Assembly (NCBI GenBank): GCA_035653595.1
Contig: DASRBO010000187.1
Span: forward strand, 1 to 24,530
Source of the DNA: DASRBO01 sp035653595
GTDB lineage: Bacteria > Actinomycetota > Acidimicrobiia > Acidimicrobiales > JAJPHE01
Direction: 5' to 3'
Length of the DNA: 24,530 bases
Positions 22,082-24,530 of the stretch are shown here, piece after piece. A model generated the notes under the pieces. That model was not told where the DNA came from. It ran no database searches and saw only the letters and a program-made list of their open reading frames with translations. Every line of letters begins with the position of its first letter. Positions within the stretch are counted from its first letter, which is position 1. The translations under genes and the position numbers were made by a program.

Positions 22082-22762
22082 ATGCCCTCCGAAGCCGGCA
22101 CCATCGTGGTGGTCGAGGACGACCCGAACATCGCCGACCTGCTCGACCTGTACCTGCGGCGGGAGGGATTCCGCGTCCTGCAGGCCGCCGACGGCGAGAG
22201 CGGGGTGGCGGCGGTGGCCCGGGAGAAGCCCAGGCTGGTGGTGCTGGACATCGGGCTACCGGGCCAGATCGATGGGCTGGAGGTGTGCCGGCGGCTGCGG
22301 GCCTCGGGCCGGGTGCCGGTGCTGATGCTCACCGCCCGCGACGGGGAGATCGACCGGGTGCTGGGGCTGGAGATCGGGGCCGACGACTACGTCACCAAGC
22401 CGTTCTCGCCGCGGGAGGTGGTGGCCCGGGTGCGGGCCATCCTGCGCCGGGCCGACGGACCGCCGCCGGAGCCGCCCGACACAGTGGCCGTTGGGGCGGT
22501 CGAGGTCGACCGGTCGCGCCGCGAGGCCCGCCTGCAGGGCCGACCGGTCCCGCTCACCACGCGCGAGTTCGACCTGCTTGCCCATTTGGCCGACAACCTC
22601 GGCCTGGTGCTCACCCGCCGCCAGCTGCTCGACAGCGTGTGGGGACCCGACTGGTACGGCGACGAGCGGACGGTCGACGTGCACGTGCGCCAGCTGCGCA
22701 AGAAGCTGGGCCCCGAACTGCCGCTCGCCACCGTGTGGGGAGTGGGCTACCGGCTGGCCTGA
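22082..22762 (+). CDS. OmpR/PhoB-family response regulator
   Basis: The 226-residue product has a receiver domain (about 7-120) with the acidic pair in VVVEDDPN, phosphoacceptor Asp56 in VVLDIGLPG, Thr in VLMLTARDG and the conserved Lys in YVTKPFSPREV. A winged-helix DNA-binding domain follows (about 135-226), with LTTREFDLLAHLADNLGLVL, TRRQLLDSVWG and ERTVDVHVRQLRKKL ending in GVGYRLA. GGTGGGA precedes ATG 22082; the frame runs back to 22028 but without a conserved lead. Its stop overlaps the kinase start in TGATG, so the pair is coupled. The stimulus is unknown; domain sequence alone does not separate PhoP, MprA or other subgroups. Confidence 0.94.
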   Translation: MPSEAGTIVVVEDDPNIADLLDLYLRREGFRVLQAADGESGVAAVAREKPRLVVLDIGLPGQIDGLEVCRRLRASGRVPVLMLTARDGEIDRVLGLEIGADDYVTKPFSPREVVARVRAILRRADGPPPEPPDTVAVGAVEVDRSRREARLQGRPVPLTTREFDLLAHLADNLGLVLTRRQLLDSVWGPDWYGDERTVDVHVRQLRKKLGPELPLATVWGVGYRLA

Positions 22763-24252
22763 TGCGCCGGCGCCTGACGGCGGTCATCGTGGCCGTGGTG
22801 ACCGGGGCCCTGGCGGTGGCCGGCTTCGGCAGCCTGTGGCTGGTGGGGCGGGCCACGGTCAACCAGACCAGGCAGCGCCTGGACTCGCAGGCGGCGATCA
22901 TCGCCGACAACCTCGACACCTTCGTGGCCGGCCGAACGGTGTCCGGCAGCAAGAGCGTGCTTGGGCTGGTCACCGAGGTGTCCAGGCTGGAGGGGGCGGC
23001 CATCGTGGCCGTCCAGCCCAGCGGCAACCTGACGCCCATCCAGCCCAGCGCCCCGCTGCTTGGCCTGCTGGGCGCCTCCCGCCCCCTGCCATCAGGTCTG
23101 AGCTCGGCCCAGCTGCACCCGCCCGCCCTGCTCGCCGGTCAGACGGTGAGCGGCCGGCGGGGCTCGCTCATCTGGGTGGCCGTGCCGGGCAGCCTCGACG
23201 CCGCCGTCCTGGTGCCGGCCAACACCGCCACCGCCCGCCAGGCCGCCCGGGCGGCCGCCTTGCGGCGGGAGCTGTCCGTGCTGGCCCCCAACGGCTCGGT
23301 CCCCATCGCCGTGGTGGTCACCGACCGGGTCAGTGGCGCGCCCGGGGCCACCTACTACTTCCTCTTCTCCGGCTTGGCCGCCCTGGCGGTGGCGGCGGCG
23401 GTGGCCAGCGCCATGGGCCGGCGCATCGCCCGGCCGCTGGCGGCGGTGGAGGCGACAGCCCGCCGTATCGCCGATGGCGACCTCAGCAGCCGGGTCAGCG
23501 TCGGGCCGGGCGAGTACCGCGAGCTGGCCTCCCTGGCCGGCTCCATCAACAGCATGACCGAGAGCCTCGAGCGCTCCCGGGGCATGGAGCGCCAGTTCCT
23601 CCTGTCGGTGTCCCACGACCTGCGCACACCGCTCACCTCCATCCGGGGCTGGGCCGAGGCCATTGCCGACGGGGCCGCCGGCGACGACCGCCGGGCGGCG
23701 GGGGTGATCGGGAGCGAGGCACGCCGCCTCGAGCGGCTGGTTCAGGACCTGCTCGACCTGGCCAAGCTGGAAGCCCGCTCCTTCTCCCTCGTCCGCCAGC
23801 CGGTCGACGTCGGCGAGGTGGTGATGGACCGGGCCGAAGGCCTGCGCCCGGCCATCGAGGAGGCCGGCCTGCGCCTGGAGGTGTCCGTCCCCGAGGCACC
23901 CCTGGCGGTCCGGGCCGACCCCGACCGCCTGGCCCAGGTGGTGGCCAACCTGGTGGAGAACGCCTTCAAGTTCGCCCGCACCACGGTGACGGTCAGCGCC
24001 GCCGGCCACGACGACCGGGTGGCGGTGACGGTGGCCGACGACGGGCCGGGCATCGCCTCCGAGGACGCCCCCCATGTCTTCGAGCGCTTCTACACCGCCT
24101 CCCGCTCGCCGGCGCGCCAGGCCGGCTCGGGGCTGGGGCTGGCCATCGTCAAGGAGCTGGTCGAGGCCATGAGCGGCCAGGTGGCGGTGGGCCCGGCCGA
24201 CGCCTCGGGCGGCACCCGGGTGTCGGTCATCCTGCCGGCGGAGGCAGGCTAA
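22762..24252 (+). CDS. Membrane sensor histidine kinase
   Basis: The 496-residue product is an orthodox HAMP-type kinase. TM1 is at about 6-28 (TAVIVAVVTGALAVAGFGSL), followed by an extracytoplasmic sensor of some 165 residues without recognised domain, TM2 at about 197-216 (FLFSGLAALAVAAAVASAM) and a HAMP linker (RPLAAVEATARRIADGDLSS). The H-box is LLSVSHDLRTPLTSIRGW with His285. The ATPase domain has the N-box VVANLVENAFKFA, G1 VADDGPGI, F-box VFERFY and G2 GSGLGLAIVKELVE. The TGATG junction with the response regulator shows they are a cognate pair. The sensor segment is rich in Ser/Thr/Pro and hydrophobic residues; its ligand cannot be predicted. Confidence 0.94.
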   Translation: MRRRLTAVIVAVVTGALAVAGFGSLWLVGRATVNQTRQRLDSQAAIIADNLDTFVAGRTVSGSKSVLGLVTEVSRLEGAAIVAVQPSGNLTPIQPSAPLLGLLGASRPLPSGLSSAQLHPPALLAGQTVSGRRGSLIWVAVPGSLDAAVLVPANTATARQAARAAALRRELSVLAPNGSVPIAVVVTDRVSGAPGATYYFLFSGLAALAVAAAVASAMGRRIARPLAAVEATARRIADGDLSSRVSVGPGEYRELASLAGSINSMTESLERSRGMERQFLLSVSHDLRTPLTSIRGWAEAIADGAAGDDRRAAGVIGSEARRLERLVQDLLDLAKLEARSFSLVRQPVDVGEVVMDRAEGLRPAIEEAGLRLEVSVPEAPLAVRADPDRLAQVVANLVENAFKFARTTVTVSAAGHDDRVAVTVADDGPGIASEDAPHVFERFYTASRSPARQAGSGLGLAIVKELVEAMSGQVAVGPADASGGTRVSVILPAEAG

Positions 24253-24259
24253 CTCTCGG

Positions 24260-24353
24260 CCCGCAGGACATCGTTCCGCTTGACTGCCAGGTGGACAACC
24301 CGCAGGACATCGTTCCGGCGGCACCAGGAGGCTCCCTACAGGAGATCGTTCCG
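24260..24353. repeat. Three copies of CAGGA(C/G)ATCGTTCCG at the end of an IS-like element
   Basis: CCCGCAGGACATCGTTCCG occurs identically at 24260-24278 and 24299-24317, and a third copy, CAGGAGATCGTTCCG, is at 24339-24353. The spacings are 39 and 36 nt. The repeats lie between the kinase stop and the 3' end of a transposase-like gene. From memory, IS481-type elements of actinobacteria carry several copies of a GAACGATGTCCTG-like sequence (the reverse strand of this) at their ends, presumably transposase binding sites. Confidence 0.75.
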
Positions 24354-24364
24354 TCCTGGGGCGC

Positions 24365-24530
24365 TCAGCGCAGGTCCCGCTGGATGGGAAAGGCGCCCTC
24401 GTAGGCGACCTCACCGTCCATGGTGACCACGTCGACGGTCTTGGCCCGGACCCGAATGGTGGCGGTCAGGTACTGGTGTCGGTACTCCTCGGCGACGGTG
24501 ATCCGCCGTCCCCACAGGTCCACGAGGCCG
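24365..24530 (-). CDS. C-terminal piece of an IS481-like integrase/transposase (partial)
   Basis: The minus-strand frame enters from the right edge and stops at 24365-24367, giving 54 residues. The piece VDLWGRRITVAEEYRHQYLT, ATIRVRAKTVDVVTMDGEVA, YEGAFPIQRDLR has the layout of the small beta-barrel that closes DDE integrases of the IS481 group: a G-R-x-I strand, then x-x-V-x-V, then D-G-E-x-x-(Y/R)-E and an end with R-D-x. The catalytic DDE core would be outside the window. The recognition rests on pattern and on the repeat cluster next to it, so the family is probable rather than certain. Confidence 0.55.
   Translation of the reverse strand, partial: GLVDLWGRRITVAEEYRHQYLTATIRVRAKTVDVVTMDGEVAYEGAFPIQRDLR

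Noticed and set aside
24253..24404. Reading the three 3' repeats as a coding QDIVP/QEIVP peptide repeat
   Set aside because: The spacings (39 and 36) are multiples of three, but the frame is only the run-on of a shadow of the kinase gene, has no start of its own, and the repeats are better explained as IS end sites.
23092..24414. Minus-strand open frame of 440 codons opposite the histidine kinase
   Set aside because: The kinase has all catalytic boxes in the plus strand; the antisense product is compositionally biased.
1..24530. CRISPR arrays, rRNA and tRNA genes
   Set aside because: No regularly spaced repeat array and no rRNA or tRNA-like segment was noticed; the only direct repeats are the three at the right end.

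Overview
The window is G+C-rich throughout, with frequent GTG/TTG starts, tight GTGA/ATGA/TGATG gene junctions and several probably leaderless genes. The gene families (HTH plus Clp_N regulator, HTH-Mop molybdate protein, lipoprotein ModA, cell-wall-binding-repeat surface protein, HrpA with a long C-terminal region, Rho_N-like small protein) suggest a chromosome segment of an actinobacterium, possibly an uncultured Acidimicrobiia-like lineage. The lineage is inference; no rRNA or tRNA gene was seen.

Layout. 1-4.5 kb is a loosely packed accessory-looking stretch of short single genes: the tail of an unknown protein, a stand-alone EF-Tu domain-2-like protein, a small CC-motif protein, an RDD membrane protein (minus strand), a VOC/glyoxalase protein, an APH-fold kinase and an HTH/Clp_N regulator. 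The gaps between them carry dyads that look like terminators or operators. 4.7-5.6 kb is a coupled pair: a small helical protein and a PAS protein that has the histidine kinase dimerisation region but no ATPase domain. 5.7-7.3 kb holds two overlapping SAM methyltransferase genes. 7.4-10.5 kb is a compact molybdate uptake operon: HTH-Mop regulator/sensor, then ModA, ModB and ModC. A secreted protein of unknown function follows.

11.3-14.4 kb (minus strand) holds metG and, upstream of it, a GH1 glycosidase; the 212-nt gap before metG is rich in hairpins and one hairpin covers the metG ribosome binding site. 14.5-15.4 kb has a Rho_N-like small protein and a PAS protein that converge and overlap. 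15.4-17.9 kb is a large exported protein with three cell-wall-binding repeats and Ig/FN3-like domains. 18.0-21.7 kb (minus) is hrpA, split by a one-base frame disruption. 21.7-24.3 kb has a small CxxC protein and an OmpR-type response regulator/histidine kinase pair with three 11-nt-spaced repeats upstream. The window ends in what looks like the 3' end of an IS481-type insertion sequence (transposase C-terminus plus three copies of a terminal repeat).

No stretch longer than 300 bases lacks a gene. The longest gaps are 3467-3757, 4460-4713, 1556-1802 and 894-1129. Nothing here is clearly a new multi-gene system. The best leads are the split hrpA, the HTH/Clp_N gene with a perfect operator-like palindrome over its start region, the PAS-DHp protein without a kinase domain, the structured metG leader together with an altered KMSKS loop, and the repeat cluster at the IS end.
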